Below, piece after piece: positions 27,578 through 40,043 of a stretch of DNA of 64,000 nucleotides. The DNA comes from Buttiauxella sp. B2 (GTDB taxonomy: Bacteria > Pseudomonadota > Gammaproteobacteria > Enterobacterales > Enterobacteriaceae): assembly GCF_006376615.1 (NCBI RefSeq), contig NZ_VEXQ01000005.1, forward strand, positions 62,001 through 126,000, written 5' to 3'. Made by a program: the position numbers and the translations under genes. Position 1 is the first letter of the stretch; every line of letters starts with the position of its first letter. A model generated the notes under the pieces. The model saw nothing but the letters and a program-made list of their open reading frames with translations, was not told the DNA's origin and did no database searches.

Positions 27578-28676
27578 TCATAACCCTGCTTTCAAACTTG
27601 CTTCGATAAATTTGTCCAGATCGCCATCCAGTACCGCTTGCGTGTTACGGGTTTCAACCCCTGTACGCAAGTCTTTGATACGGGAGTCGTCCAGTACGTA
27701 AGAACGAATCTGGCTGCCCCAACCAATATCCGATTTGTTGTCTTCCAGTGACTGCTTCTCAGCATTTTTCTTCTGCATTTCCAGCTCGTACAACTTCGCT
27801 TTCATCTGCTTCATTGCCTGATCTTTGTTCTTATGCTGCGAACGGTCGTTCTGGCACTGAGTCACTGTGTTAGTTGGAAGGTGGGTAATACGCACCGCAG
27901 ATTCTGTACGGTTAACGTGCTGGCCACCCGCACCCGACGCACGATACACGTCGATGCGCAAATCCGCCGGGTTGATTTCGATATCAATATCGTCATCAAC
28001 TTCTGGGTAAACGAAGGCGGAACTAAAGGAAGTATGGCGACGGCCACCGGAGTCAAACGGGCTCTTACGCACCAGGCGATGCACGCCAGTTTCAGTACGT
28101 AACCAGCCAAAGGCATATTCGCCCTGAATGCGGATAGTCACGGATTTAATACCAGCAACGTCGCCATCAGACTCTTCAATAATTTCGGTTTTGAAGCCAC
28201 GCGATTCTGCCCAACGCAGATACATACGCATCAACATGCTGGCCCAGTCTTGCGCTTCGGTGCCGCCAGAACCGGCCTGAATGTCGATATAGCAGTCGGC
28301 GCTATCGTACTCGCCTGAGAACATACGACGGAATTCAAGCTGGGCCAGTTTGGCTTCCAGCTGATCTAACTCGACAATCGTTTCGTTGAAGGTGTCTTCG
28401 TCGTCGGCTTCAATAGCCAGCTCAAGCAAACCGGAAACATCTTCCAGCCCCTGAGTCATTTGATCGAATGTATCGACAATCGCTTCCAGTGAAGAACGCT
28501 CTTTGCCCAACGCTTGTGCGCGTTCAGGTTCGTTCCACACATCAGGCTGTTCCAGCTCTGCGTTTACTTCTTCCAGGCGCTCTTTCTTGGCATCATAGTC
28601 AAAGATACCCCCTAAGAACGTCGCTGCGCTCTGTCAGGTCCTGGATGCGGTTTTTTACCGGGTTAATTTCAAACAT
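27578..28676 (-). CDS. prfB: Peptide chain release factor 2, made by programmed +1 frameshift
   Basis: The gene is read in two frames. A 25-codon start from the ATG at 28676 ([14 protein letters not shown]) ends in an in-frame UGA at 28601-28599. A +1 shift there joins it to the long frame ([12 protein letters not shown] onward), giving 365 residues as in E. coli RF2. The tripeptide SPF-equivalent recognition loop and the GGQ motif (GAGGQHVN) for peptidyl-tRNA hydrolysis are present. RF2 ends translation at UAA and UGA. An annotation starting at 28540 in the long frame alone would miss the N-terminus. Confidence 0.97.
28599..28616 (-). promoter_or_regulatory. prfB programmed frameshift site
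   Basis: On the minus strand the site reads AGGGGGTATCTTTGAC: an internal Shine-Dalgarno (AGGGGG), the slippery CUU codon and the UGA stop followed by C. It is the same as the E. coli autoregulatory site, where scarce RF2 lets the ribosome shift +1 and make more RF2. Confidence 0.97.
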
Positions 28677-28773
28677 GGTCTGTATTATCTTATGTTGATG
28701 ACAGAAGACGAAAATGCGGTCGTAGACCGGAAAGTTTACCGGATTTACGCCGCTTTTTATAGCGTTGGTTGCC

Positions 28774-28804
28774 CCTATATAGCCAAGTAATGGGGCTATA
28801 TAGG
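28774..28804. repeat. Hairpin overlapping the recJ stop codon
   Basis: A perfect 11-bp inverted repeat (CCTATATAGCC, 28774-28784, with GGCTATATAGG, 28794-28804) and a 9-base loop. It spans the recJ stop and lies about 100 bases before prfB. There is no T-run, so it may be a processing or partial-termination signal within the recJ-prfB-lysS unit. Confidence 0.55.
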
Positions 28805-30529
28805 CCAGATATGGTCGATTAATAACTGCACACTGCGATTACCACGGAACTCGTTTACATCGAGCTTGAAGGCCAGCTCAACTTCACGCACGCCGTTGTC
28901 TGGCCAGCATGTGGTATCCACATTGAAGGCGATGCCGTCAATTAGCGGCCCACCGCCAAGTGGTTCAACCATCACTTTAAGATGACGTTCGCCCACCAAC
29001 CGTTGCTGTAACAAGCGGAATTTACCGTCAAACAAAGGCTCCGGGAACATCTGCCCCCATGGCCCGGCATCCCGCAGCATTTCGGCAGTTTCCAGTGTCA
29101 TTTCCTGGGCTGTGATTGCCCCGTCTGACCAAATAACGCCTTGCAGTAAAGCAGGATCGAGCCATTCACCAACCAGGTCGCCAAAGCGCTGTCGGAAATC
29201 GTCAAATTTGGCTTCTTCCAGCGACAAACCCGCTGCCATCGCATGACCGCCAAACTTCAGCATCATACCGGGATACAAGGTATCGAGACGCTCAAGGGCA
29301 TCACGCATATGCAAGCCCTGCACAGAGCGACCTGAACCTTTAAGCGTACCGTCGCCTGCTGGTGCAAAGGCGATAACCGGGCGGTTAAAACGCTCTTTAA
29401 TGCGTGAAGCCAGAATCCCGACAACGCCCTGATGCCAGTCGGGATGGTACATCGCAAGACCATACGGCAGTTCATCGTGGCTATGTTCGAGCTGTTGGCA
29501 CAGCGTCAGTGCTTCAACCTGCATGCCCTGCTCAATTTCTTTCCGCGTCTGGTTGAGCGCGTCCAACTCATTGGCAAGCATGCGCGCTTCACCGATGTTT
29601 TCACTGAGCAATAACGCAACACCCACGGACATATCGTCCAGGCGCCCAGCAGCATTCAGACGTGGCCCCAAAGCAAAACCCAGGTCGCTTGCTGCCAGCT
29701 TATGAGGCTCGCGGTTAGCGACTTCAAGCAGTGCCTTAATCCCCGGGCGGCATTTGCCTGCACGAATACGGCTCAAGCCTTGCCAGGTCAAAATACGGTT
29801 GTTGGTATCAAGCGGCACAACGTCAGCTACGGTACCCAGCGCCACCAGATCCAGCAGTTCTGCCAAATTTGGAATAGCTAGACCTTGTTGTTCAAACCAG
29901 CCGCAATCACGTAAATGCGCACGCAGCGCCAGCATCAGATAAAAGGCAACACCGACACCCGCGAGTGATTTTGACGGAAATTCGCAGTCGGCCAGGTTCG
30001 GGTTGATGATTGCTTCTGCCGCAGGCAGTTCTGGCCCTGGCAAGTGATGGTCAGTGACCACCACCGGAATGCCAAGCTGATGGGCACGCTCAACGCCGCT
30101 ATGAGAAGAGATGCCGTTATCGACGGTTAAGATCATTTGCGCACCGCGCGCATGAGCTTGATCCACCACTTCCGGGCTTAAACCGTAACCATCTTCAAAA
30201 CGGTTGGGAACAAGATAGCTGATGTTTTGGCAACCCAGGCTGCGCAAACCCAGCACACTTAACGCGGTACTTGTCGCGCCATCGGCATCAAAATCACCCA
30301 CAACGATGATTCGCAGGCCTTCGCGAAAAGCGTTATGCAGCAGCTCAACGGCCTTATCCATGCCATTCAATTGCTGCCATGGCAGCATCCCTTTGACACT
30401 GCGTTCCAGGTCTTGCTCGCCACGCACGCCTCTACTTGCATAAAGACGCTTTAAAAGTGGATGCAGTTCCTGGGGTAACACCACTGATTCATCAACCGTA
30501 CGGCGACGAAGTTGCGTTTGTTGTTTCAC
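28796..30529 (-). CDS. recJ: RecJ single-strand DNA 5'-3' exonuclease
   Basis: 577 residues, the E. coli length. DHH-family phosphoesterase motifs are visible: [20 protein letters not shown] and VTDHHLPG, with the DHHA1 glycine-rich motif GGHAMAAG near the middle and an OB-fold C-terminus. It degrades single-stranded DNA in RecF-pathway recombination and mismatch and base-excision repair. It lies 7 bases after dsbC on the same strand, in the conserved xerD-dsbC-recJ order. Confidence 0.98.
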   Translation of the reverse strand: MKQQTQLRRRTVDESVVLPQELHPLLKRLYASRGVRGEQDLERSVKGMLPWQQLNGMDKAVELLHNAFREGLRIIVVGDFDADGATSTALSVLGLRSLGCQNISYLVPNRFEDGYGLSPEVVDQAHARGAQMILTVDNGISSHSGVERAHQLGIPVVVTDHHLPGPELPAAEAIINPNLADCEFPSKSLAGVGVAFYLMLALRAHLRDCGWFEQQGLAIPNLAELLDLVALGTVADVVPLDTNNRILTWQGLSRIRAGKCRPGIKALLEVANREPHKLAASDLGFALGPRLNAAGRLDDMSVGVALLLSENIGEARMLANELDALNQTRKEIEQGMQVEALTLCQQLEHSHDELPYGLAMYHPDWHQGVVGILASRIKERFNRPVIAFAPAGDGTLKGSGRSVQGLHMRDALERLDTLYPGMMLKFGGHAMAAGLSLEEAKFDDFRQRFGDLVGEWLDPALLQGVIWSDGAITAQEMTLETAEMLRDAGPWGQMFPEPLFDGKFRLLQQRLVGERHLKVMVEPLGGGPLIDGIAFNVDTTCWPDNGVREVELAFKLDVNEFRGNRSVQLLIDHIWPI

Positions 30530-30536
30530 CCGTTAA

Positions 30537-31253
30537 CTACCCGCCCACATTCGTGAGTTGCTGATGCGCATCCAACATTTGTTTCATCTCTTTCGGCCCC
30601 TGATAACCTGGGATAACTGTGCCATTGCTCAGCACAATTGCCGGAGTCCCCTGCACGCCAAATTGCACGCCGAGGTTGTAATGGTTCGCGATATTGGTGT
30701 CACACGTTGCAGCGGTGACTGCATCACCTTTCATGGCTGCATCGAAGGCTTTGTTGCGGTCTTTCGCGCACCAAATAGATTTCATATCGTTTTCAGCCGG
30801 GCTTTGCAGACCCTGGCGTGGGAAGGCCAGGTAACGCACGGTAATGCCCAGCGCGTTATAGTCTTTTATTTCTTCATGAAGCTTGTGGCAGTAACCGCAG
30901 GTGATGTCGGTAAATACCGTGATGACATGTTTCTCTTGCGGCGCTTTGTAGATAATCATCTCTTTTTCGAGCGCGTTAAGCTTACCCACCAGCAATTTGT
31001 TGGTGACATTAACCGGCTGAGCGCCGCTTACATCATACAACGGCCCCTGAATAACGTGTTTGCCGTCTTCAGTCACATACAGAACACCGCTATCGGTTAA
31101 TACCGTTTTCATACCCGCTACAGGTGCTGCCTGAATGTCGGCATTTTGCACGCCTAACTTAGCAAGAGACTGCTTGATTGCTGCGTCGTCAGCATGAACA
31201 AAACTGGACACAGAAGCCGCTAATAATGGGAGCAGCCACAAACGCTTTTTCAT
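30537..31253 (-). CDS. dsbC: DsbC periplasmic disulfide isomerase
   Basis: 238 residues with a signal peptide (MKKRLWLLPLLAASVSSFVHA), an N-terminal dimerisation domain and a thioredoxin fold with active site CGYC. It reshuffles wrong disulfides in periplasmic proteins and is kept reduced by DsbD. I chose the ATG at 31253 because AAGGA precedes it; an upstream in-frame start at 31277 would overlap the xerD end and spoil the signal peptide. Confidence 0.97.
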   Translation of the reverse strand: MKKRLWLLPLLAASVSSFVHADDAAIKQSLAKLGVQNADIQAAPVAGMKTVLTDSGVLYVTEDGKHVIQGPLYDVSGAQPVNVTNKLLVGKLNALEKEMIIYKAPQEKHVITVFTDITCGYCHKLHEEIKDYNALGITVRYLAFPRQGLQSPAENDMKSIWCAKDRNKAFDAAMKGDAVTAATCDTNIANHYNLGVQFGVQGTPAIVLSNGTVIPGYQGPKEMKQMLDAHQQLTNVGG

Positions 31254-31277
31254 GATGATTCCTTTATCTTCTACCAC

Positions 31278-32174
31278 TCACGCTCGTGGGTGGTGTTGTT
31301 GATGTAGCTGACGTAAACGTTCTGTCGCTACATGCGTATAAATTTGTGTGGTGGACAAATCGCTATGTCCAAGCAACATCTGTACGACTCGTAAATCCGC
31401 ACCATGGTTCAGTAAATGCGTGGCAAAAGCGTGCCTCAGAACATGGGGTGATAGCTTTTCGCTGTCGATACCGGCCTGAACTGCGTAATGTTTGATGCGA
31501 TGCCAGAATGTCTGGCGCGTCATCTGTTGTGCGCGATTACTTGGGAAAACCACATCAATCGACACGCCATTAAGCAGCCAGGGTCGGCCATGCTCAAGGT
31601 AGTTTTCAACCCAATAAACCGCTTCTTCGCCCATCGGCACGAGCCGTTCTTTATTGCCTTTACCGATAACCCGCACCACGCCCTGACGTAAACTAATGTC
31701 GCTCATGGTCAGGCCGACTAGCTCCGATACGCGTAACCCCGTAGCATACAATAATTCGAGCATCGCTTTGTCACGCAACTCGATAGGCTGATCGATACAG
31801 GGAGCCTGGAGCAGACGCTCTACCTGAGCTTCGCTTAAATCTTTAGGCAAACGCTGCGGTAATTTTGGCGATGAGAGCATCACGCTCGGGTCGTCATCGC
31901 GCAATTTTTCGCGGTAGAGATACTGAAACAACCGACGAATAGCGCTCAGCATTCGTGCCGAGCTTGTTGCTTTATAGCCGCCTTCAAGGCGCTCTGCAAA
32001 CAGCGACTGCAAGTCACCGGTTTGCACATTCAGCAAGTTCAGCTCATGGCGTTCAAGCCACTCCGCCACCATTTTCAGATCCCGGCGATAGGAGTCCAGC
32101 GTGTTTTGTGCCAAATTCCGCTCAAGCCAAAGCGCATCCAGGAATTGTTCGATTCGGGCCTGATCCTGTTCCAC
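31278..32174 (-). CDS. xerD: XerD site-specific tyrosine recombinase
   Basis: 298 residues, as in E. coli. An N-terminal SAM-like DNA-binding domain (about 1-90) precedes the catalytic domain with Arg in ATGLRVSEL, HVLRHAFATH, LGHSDLSTTQ and the Tyr nucleophile in QIYTHV. With XerC it resolves chromosome dimers at dif. Heads the xerD-dsbC-recJ unit; fldB is divergent. Confidence 0.98.
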   Translation of the reverse strand: MEQDQARIEQFLDALWLERNLAQNTLDSYRRDLKMVAEWLERHELNLLNVQTGDLQSLFAERLEGGYKATSSARMLSAIRRLFQYLYREKLRDDDPSVMLSSPKLPQRLPKDLSEAQVERLLQAPCIDQPIELRDKAMLELLYATGLRVSELVGLTMSDISLRQGVVRVIGKGNKERLVPMGEEAVYWVENYLEHGRPWLLNGVSIDVVFPSNRAQQMTRQTFWHRIKHYAVQAGIDSEKLSPHVLRHAFATHLLNHGADLRVVQMLLGHSDLSTTQIYTHVATERLRQLHQQHHPRA

Positions 32175-32274
32175 AACTGCCTCACTTTTGGTGAATTGTG
32201 TCCATTATGCATGATGCACAATGGGATCTGATACACTTGCAACCCTGCACGTTTTTAAAAGAGTTGTTAACGCG

Positions 32275-32796
32275 ATGAACATTGGCCTTTTTTATGGCTC
32301 CAGCACTTGTTACACCGAAATGGCTGCTGAAAAAATTCGTGACATCATTGGCCCCGAACTGGTGACACTGCACAATCTGAAAGATGATTCACCCGCCATG
32401 ATGGAACAGTACGATGTGCTGATTCTCGGTATTCCTACCTGGGATTTCGGGGAATTACAGGAAGACTGGGAAGCCATCTGGGATCAACTGGATAATCTGA
32501 ATCTTGCTGGCAAACCGGTTGCGCTTTATGGCATGGGTGATCAGCTCGGTTATGGCGAATGGTTCCTTGATGCACTCGGTATGCTACATGAGAAACTTGC
32601 CCCGCGAGGCGCGCAGTTTATTGGTTATTGGCCAACCGAAGGGTACGAGTTTACCAGCCCGAAACCGGTTATTGCCGATGGGCAACTGTTCGTTGGCCTG
32701 GCGCTTGATGAAACCAATCAGTACGATTTAAGCGACGAGCGAATCGAAAACTGGTGTGAGCAAATTCTCGCAGAAATGGCCGAGAAATTTGCCTGA
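32275..32796 (+). CDS. fldB: Flavodoxin 2
   Basis: 173 residues with the FMN-binding loop near the N-terminus ([15 protein letters not shown]) and the flavodoxin landmarks [12 protein letters not shown] and [10 protein letters not shown]. It is an electron carrier of the long-chain flavodoxin class, part of the SoxRS regulon in E. coli. Start chosen at the ATG giving [10 protein letters not shown] as in E. coli. Divergent from xerD. Confidence 0.97.
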   Translation: MNIGLFYGSSTCYTEMAAEKIRDIIGPELVTLHNLKDDSPAMMEQYDVLILGIPTWDFGELQEDWEAIWDQLDNLNLAGKPVALYGMGDQLGYGEWFLDALGMLHEKLAPRGAQFIGYWPTEGYEFTSPKPVIADGQLFVGLALDETNQYDLSDERIENWCEQILAEMAEKFA

Positions 32797-32803
32797 CAGA
32801 GAT

Positions 32804-33226
32804 TCAAACTTCTCCGCTTCCACTCGCCTGTTGTTGCAGCATCAGGCGACGTAAATCTCGCCACTCACCTATATCCATGCTGTCGGCAGATAACCATAAA
32901 TGCTGACTGCGTTTACGCCCAACACGGCGTAAGCGCAGCATCATACCGCTGCGTAATACCCATGGTGAACCGACAATTTCCCACTCCTGATTCTGCCACC
33001 GCAGGTGGTAATCAGTCAGGAGTTTCATTTCACCCTGGCAAGCATGAATACGTCGCTGGCTGCGTACACTGTCGAATACCACCAGCGAAAGCAGAAGCAT
33101 CCAGATTAACGTATAGCTCATCGGCCACGGCATCAGCAGCACAAACAGTGCAACCAGACCGTGAGCCAGAAGAGATAGCCATTGTGCACGCCAGGAGACG
33201 CGAAGATCAGATTGCCACAGGACCAC
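32804..33226 (-). CDS. cptA: CptA (YgfX) inner-membrane protein
   Basis: 140 residues with two membrane helices close together near the N-terminus (about 15-50) and a cytoplasmic tail, aligned along its length with E. coli YgfX (135). Reported in E. coli as a protein affecting MreB and FtsZ, paired with SdhE/YgfY. It overlaps sdhE by 20 bases. Confidence 0.92.
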   Translation of the reverse strand: MVLWQSDLRVSWRAQWLSLLAHGLVALFVLLMPWPMSYTLIWMLLLSLVVFDSVRSQRRIHACQGEMKLLTDYHLRWQNQEWEIVGSPWVLRSGMMLRLRRVGRKRSQHLWLSADSMDIGEWRDLRRLMLQQQASGSGEV

Positions 33227-33473
33227 GTTCTTTATTCCGCGTCTGAATCATTGTCACCATCCGTTGCAGCTCTGTATCTGCCGGTTTGCCATGATTCATT
33301 AACCAATTGAACAGGTCAGGATCATCACTTTCCAACAAACGGACAAACAACTGCTTATCCTCAGCGCTTAACGAGTCATATTCATATTCGAAGAATGGCA
33401 TAATCGAAATATCCAACTCGCGCATTCCCCGGCGGCACGCCCAATGAATTCGGGCTTTGTTATTGATATCCAT
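33207..33473 (-). CDS. sdhE: SdhE FAD assembly factor
   Basis: 88 residues, identical in length to E. coli SdhE (YgfY). The conserved RGMRELD motif needed for flavinylation of SdhA and FrdA is present. An in-frame start at 33509 would add 12 residues not present in the family, so the ATG at 33473 ([11 protein letters not shown]) was chosen. Overlaps cptA. Confidence 0.96.
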   Translation of the reverse strand: MDINNKARIHWACRRGMRELDISIMPFFEYEYDSLSAEDKQLFVRLLESDDPDLFNWLMNHGKPADTELQRMVTMIQTRNKERGPVAI

Positions 33474-33720
33474 GTGCTCTTTCCTGGTAATCTGATATAG
33501 AAGGTACAAATCTTAGTGTAACGTGTTTTCATGATACGCATTAAATGAATGTTACTGTTTGCGCATTCTATCGTGAGAAATATCTGCAAGGCATTATCGT
33601 TACATTAACCTTGCGAGAAATCCCGTAAGCGCACGCTCCACAGTATCAAACTGCTTGCATTGCCGAATGGCTCTTTTACCATTGAGCTTATTCATCCGCT
33701 GGATAACCTGGGACATAATT

Positions 33721-34707
33721 ATGGCTTTCACTCCATTTCCTCCACGTCAGCCTACCGCTGCAGCGCGCCTGCCGCTAACACTCATGACTCTTGATGATTG
33801 GGCATTGGCAAACGTGACGGGCAAAGATGCAGAACCGTATCTGCAAGGCCAGGTCACTGCTGACATTGCACAACTGACTCCAAACCAGCATACCCTTTGC
33901 GCGCATTGTGACGCGAAAGGAAAAATGTGGAGCAACCTACGTCTGTTCCACCGTGGCGAAGGTTTTGCACTGATTGAGCGCCGCAATCTGCGTGACGCAC
34001 AGTTGGTCGAATTAAAAAAATATGCGGTATTTTCCAAAGTTAGCATCGAACCTGATGATGAAAGTGTACTTCTGGGCGTCGCTGGTTTTCAGGCTCGTGC
34101 AGCACTTGCCAATGTGTTTGGAACATTACCCGATGCTGAGAATCCAGTCGTACAAGTAGGCGCAACAACGCTGCTCTGGTTTGAGCTGCCTGCCGAGCGT
34201 TTCATGCTGGTGACCGATGAAGCTACAGCGCAGATGCTGGCTGATAAATTACACGGCGAAGCGCAGCGTAACGATAGCCAGCAATGGCTGGCTCTGGAAA
34301 TTGAAGCAGGCATTCCAGTCATTGATAGTGTCAACAGCGCACAGTTTATTCCGCAGGCAACCAACATTCAGGCGTTGGGTGGCATCAGCTTCAAAAAAGG
34401 CTGCTACACCGGCCAGGAAATGGTGGCGCGCGCGAAGTTCCGTGGCGCTAACAAGCGTGCGCTGTGGTATCTCGCAGGCAATGCCAGCCGGTTACCTGAA
34501 GCAGGCGAAGACCTGGAATTGAAAATGGGCGACAACTGGCGTCGTACCGGCACCGTATTGGCAGCAAGTCAGCTTGATGATGGCCGCGTTCTGGTACAAG
34601 TGGTGATGAACAACGATCTGGAAGCCGATAGCGTACTACGTGTTCGCGATGATAGCGGCAGCCAACTGGTTATTGAGCGACTGCCTTATTCATTAGAAGA
34701 CGAGTAG
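33721..34707 (+). CDS. ygfZ: YgfZ folate-binding iron-sulfur repair protein
   Basis: 328 residues (E. coli 326). GcvT-like fold with the family signature [17 protein letters not shown] containing the key Cys. It binds tetrahydrofolate and supports assembly or repair of Fe-S enzymes such as MiaB. I chose [11 protein letters not shown] as the start by E. coli homology, rather than the in-frame ATG at 33655. Divergent from sdhE. Confidence 0.97.
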   Translation: MAFTPFPPRQPTAAARLPLTLMTLDDWALANVTGKDAEPYLQGQVTADIAQLTPNQHTLCAHCDAKGKMWSNLRLFHRGEGFALIERRNLRDAQLVELKKYAVFSKVSIEPDDESVLLGVAGFQARAALANVFGTLPDAENPVVQVGATTLLWFELPAERFMLVTDEATAQMLADKLHGEAQRNDSQQWLALEIEAGIPVIDSVNSAQFIPQATNIQALGGISFKKGCYTGQEMVARAKFRGANKRALWYLAGNASRLPEAGEDLELKMGDNWRRTGTVLAASQLDDGRVLVQVVMNNDLEADSVLRVRDDSGSQLVIERLPYSLEDE

Positions 34708-34747
34708 TAGTGATTAACCGTCGCTCCCGATTACGGGGGCGACAGAT

Positions 34748-35539
<792 letters not shown>

Positions 35540-35559
35540 TTAACGAATGGAGTACAAGG

Positions 35560-36156
35560 ATGACGCAAATGGCCTTTGGTGCAATGAGTGAAGTGATTAA
35601 CTTTCTGATGGAAATCGACAAGCTCAAACTTGTTGAGCGCCGTACTAAGATTATCGGCCATGGTCGCCAGGAAAACTCCGCAGAACACAGTTGGCATTTC
35701 GCCGTTGCCGCGATGAGTCTTGCCCCTTTCGCACCAGAAGATGTCGATATTTCCCGCGTCGTCCAGATGGCATTACTGCATGATATTGTCGAGATAGATG
35801 TTGGAGATGTCCTGGTTTACGATCTTGCCGCACGAGCAGCTATTGCCGAGAAAGAAGCCATCGCCGCTAAACGACTTTTTGGCCTGCTTCCTGAACCACA
35901 AAGCACACAATTTTTGCAACTCTGGCTAGAATATGAAGCCGGTGTAAGTGCAGACGCCCGGTTTGCTGGCGCACTGGATAGAATTTTGCCTATTCTGCAA
36001 AACTTGCATAATAAAGGGCAAAGCTGGCGCGAGAATGGAATTTCCCTTGAACAAGTATTGACGCGCAATGCGCTGGTGGGCGAAAGCTGGCCCGAATTAT
36101 GGCAACATGTCGTCAGTCATTTATATTCAGCGCAAGAAAAGGGCTGGTTACGCTAA
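35560..36156 (+). CDS. HD-domain phosphohydrolase (YfbR-like)
   Basis: 198 residues. An HD_3-type domain with the metal ligands H, HD and D visible in AEHSWHFA, ALLHDIVEIDVGD and FAGALDRILP. Related proteins such as E. coli YfbR are 5'-deoxynucleotidases, so a nucleotide phosphatase role is plausible. The ATG at 35560 has GGAG 7 bases upstream; earlier TTG and ATG at 35527 and 35536 are less likely. It replaces yqfB of E. coli at this locus and runs 36 bases before the RpiR gene, so they may be co-transcribed. Confidence 0.82.
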   Translation: MTQMAFGAMSEVINFLMEIDKLKLVERRTKIIGHGRQENSAEHSWHFAVAAMSLAPFAPEDVDISRVVQMALLHDIVEIDVGDVLVYDLAARAAIAEKEAIAAKRLFGLLPEPQSTQFLQLWLEYEAGVSADARFAGALDRILPILQNLHNKGQSWRENGISLEQVLTRNALVGESWPELWQHVVSHLYSAQEKGWLR

Positions 36157-36192
36157 ACCCTTTCTTCTTTGTAACATTCAGGAAGACGTACC

Positions 36193-36921
36193 ATGTTTAC
36201 TCATGCGGCAATTGCTAATCTCAACGGACTAGAAATGTTGGTCTACAACTTTGTCATCAAAAACCGTGACAAAGTGATGTACATGACTATCCGCGAGTTA
36301 GCCGATGCGGTAGGTGTTTCTACGACTACCGTACTGCGTTTTTGCCGCAAGCTAAAGTGCGAAGGTTATTCTGAATTTCGCGTGCGTTTTAAATTATACC
36401 TGGAACAAAACGAAGAGCAGTTAGTTAATTTTGGTCCCAGCGAAATCATCAGCTTTTTTAAAAGTACCAATAATGAAGAGTTTGATAATTTAATTGACCG
36501 CGCCGTTGATATTATTTTTTCTTCCGAACGCATTATATTTGTTGGCGCAGGAACATCCGGCGCACTAGCAAAATATGGTGCACGTTTCTTTTCTAACGTC
36601 GGGAAATTTAGTAATCATATTGATGATCCTTATTTTCCCGTCACCAATGATATGGCAAAGAATGCACTGGCGATTGTACTTTCTGTTTCCGGCGAAACCG
36701 AAGAGATCCTGCGTTTCGCCAGCCAATTCAGCCTGCACAACTGCAAGGTGTTCTCTATAACCAGCCACGAAAACTCGTCGTTGGCAAAGCTCGCCGATTT
36801 TAATATCTCCTGGCATATTCCATTGACCCGCGTCGGTGGGGTTTATGACATCACGACACAAATCCCTGTCATTTATATTCTGGAAACCATTGGCCGCAAA
36901 TTGGCTAAGAAAATGGCATAA
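36193..36921 (+). CDS. MurR/RpiR-family sugar-phosphate regulator
   Basis: 242 residues: an N-terminal RpiR helix-turn-helix (about 15-75, TIRELADAVGVSTTTVLRFC) and a C-terminal SIS domain (about 110-235, IFVGAGTSGALAKYGARFF) that binds phosphosugars. It lies 165 bases before bglA on the same strand, so it is likely to control bglA in response to a 6-phospho-glucoside. E. coli has no regulator here. Confidence 0.9.
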   Translation: MFTHAAIANLNGLEMLVYNFVIKNRDKVMYMTIRELADAVGVSTTTVLRFCRKLKCEGYSEFRVRFKLYLEQNEEQLVNFGPSEIISFFKSTNNEEFDNLIDRAVDIIFSSERIIFVGAGTSGALAKYGARFFSNVGKFSNHIDDPYFPVTNDMAKNALAIVLSVSGETEEILRFASQFSLHNCKVFSITSHENSSLAKLADFNISWHIPLTRVGGVYDITTQIPVIYILETIGRKLAKKMA

Positions 36922-37080
36922 AAAAACAGTCTGTTTTTTCTATGTAACAAATCACAATAACCGTGATTTGTTATATCGTGACAATCAAATCTCATTTGTT
37001 AGACTCCAGAACAGAGCTTAATAACTTAACGCCAGAATGTGATGTATCCCACATTATTCTTCGCGCTAACCGTGAGATGA

Positions 37081-38520
<1,440 letters not shown>

Positions 38521-38535
38521 TTAATTTGATATGCC

Positions 38536-38575
38536 AAAAGCCCCGGGTGCACGAGCAAGCGGGGCTTTTCTTTTT
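38536..38575. terminator. Bidirectional terminator between bglA and the histidine kinase gene
   Basis: AAAAGCCCC pairs with GGGGCTTTT across a loop, with T-rich flanks on both strands. It serves bglA on the plus strand and the two-component operon on the minus strand, whose last codon overlaps its edge. Confidence 0.88.
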
Positions 38576-40040
38576 AGATAGGTAAACCAAAGCGGAAACA
38601 GGCACCGGTTTCAGGTCTTTCCACCAGCGCAATATCGCTACCATGCAGCTGCAACATCTGGCGCACAATCATCAGCCCTAACCCGCCGACTCTGATGTGC
38701 GACTGATTAACAATCGAAGGCCGCACAAATAAACCCTCTTTGAGTTCCTGTGGAATACCCGGCCCGCTATCGCTAATTTGCACCATCACTTTTTCACCCT
38801 CTTTCCACAGGCGCACTGCGACGGTCCCCTTTTCCGGCGTATGACGAATCGCATTATCCAGCAAGTTGGTGAGCACCCGTTCAATCATCCCCAAATCAGC
38901 ATCAATCAATGGCAAACCAGGCTGTATATCAGCCACTAATTGTAGTTGCCGTGTTTGGGTCATCAGTTCAAATTTCTGGAACACATCCTGCAATAATTCA
39001 CCGAGGCAGAAATGTTCTTTTTGCGGCTTCACGACACCGTATTCAAGACGAGCCAATTCAAACAAAGACTGCGCGAGCATCCGCACTTTTTGGCTTTGCG
39101 CTAACGCAATTTCCAGATAGCGCTTTTTCTCGGCTTCAGAAAGTGTCGTTGACATTACGGATAAACTTTCCAGATAGCCGTGAAGAGACGTCAGTGGCGT
39201 GCGTAAGTCATGGGAAATATTGGCAATAAACTCGCGGCGGAGTTGGTCTTGCTGCGACAGGCGATGCCATTGCTCCGAAATTCGCCGCGCCATCATGGTA
39301 ACCCCCTGGCGCAACAGTCTTATTTCGTCATTGCTCTGCTCTTTATCAAGCGGCAGCTCGGCCATCGCCTGCATTTCAGCCATACCACCGGTTTCCAGCG
39401 CGTTAACCTGACGCGAGAGCGAACGAAGTGGCCGGGTTATCCAACGAAACGCCAGTCCCCCAACAAGCAGCCCTAAAAGGACGACCAGACCGATAGAAAG
39501 CAAAACCACCCTGGAAATGGCATTAAATTGCGCGTCGCTTGCCAGCGCATTGTAATTTTCACCGAGCAAAATGACGTACAGATAACCTTTAATTTGTCCG
39601 TTTTGCCGCATCGGGGCGACACTAAAAACTTTCTTTCCATCCACACTGCGCGGGTCGTCACCGTAGATAGGATACTGACGTTCATTTAACGCCGACTGAA
39701 TTGGTTCCAAATCGACGCGATGGCGTTTGATATGGTCGGGAGGTGCTGCATCACCAATGATATTGCCCTTCTCGTCTAACAGATAAACTTCCACACTTGG
39801 GTTTACCGTCATCAAATGATCAAACAGTGTACGCACGGATTCATTATTCAGGCCATCTTGCCCAAGCAATGGGTAGCTTTGGTTGATGTGTTCGGCAAGC
39901 GAACCCGAAAGTTGTTGGACAACCGCCTGGCTGTACTGCGTGCTGCTGCGAATTTGCAACCACCCCAGCAATGAGCAAGAGGTGATTAGCAGCAACGCAA
40001 ACACCAGAGTCAGGCGTTGTGAAAGAGTGAGTTTTCTCAT
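38574..40040 (-). CDS. Sensor histidine kinase next to a periplasmic oxidoreductase operon
   Basis: 488 residues. Helices at about 8-28 and 176-198 flank a periplasmic sensor of about 150 residues; then HAMP, a HisKA domain with H277 (ISHDLRTP) and a HATPase_c domain with the N box (LLDNAIRHTPEKG), DSGPGIP and GGLGLMIV. It should phosphorylate the response regulator 3 bases upstream. The divergent neighbours (cytochrome b561, molybdo-oxidoreductase, Met-rich protein) suggest it senses periplasmic oxidation, like HprS next to msrPQ in E. coli; it is not an obvious HprS orthologue. Confidence 0.88.
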   Translation of the reverse strand: MRKLTLSQRLTLVFALLLITSCSLLGWLQIRSSTQYSQAVVQQLSGSLAEHINQSYPLLGQDGLNNESVRTLFDHLMTVNPSVEVYLLDEKGNIIGDAAPPDHIKRHRVDLEPIQSALNERQYPIYGDDPRSVDGKKVFSVAPMRQNGQIKGYLYVILLGENYNALASDAQFNAISRVVLLSIGLVVLLGLLVGGLAFRWITRPLRSLSRQVNALETGGMAEMQAMAELPLDKEQSNDEIRLLRQGVTMMARRISEQWHRLSQQDQLRREFIANISHDLRTPLTSLHGYLESLSVMSTTLSEAEKKRYLEIALAQSQKVRMLAQSLFELARLEYGVVKPQKEHFCLGELLQDVFQKFELMTQTRQLQLVADIQPGLPLIDADLGMIERVLTNLLDNAIRHTPEKGTVAVRLWKEGEKVMVQISDSGPGIPQELKEGLFVRPSIVNQSHIRVGGLGLMIVRQMLQLHGSDIALVERPETGACFRFGLPI

Positions 40041-40043
40041 GGT

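Noticed and set aside
27578-28676. prfB as a frameshifted pseudogene
   Set aside because: The in-frame UGA has the exact RF2 programmed frameshift context, and the joined product has the full 365 residues.
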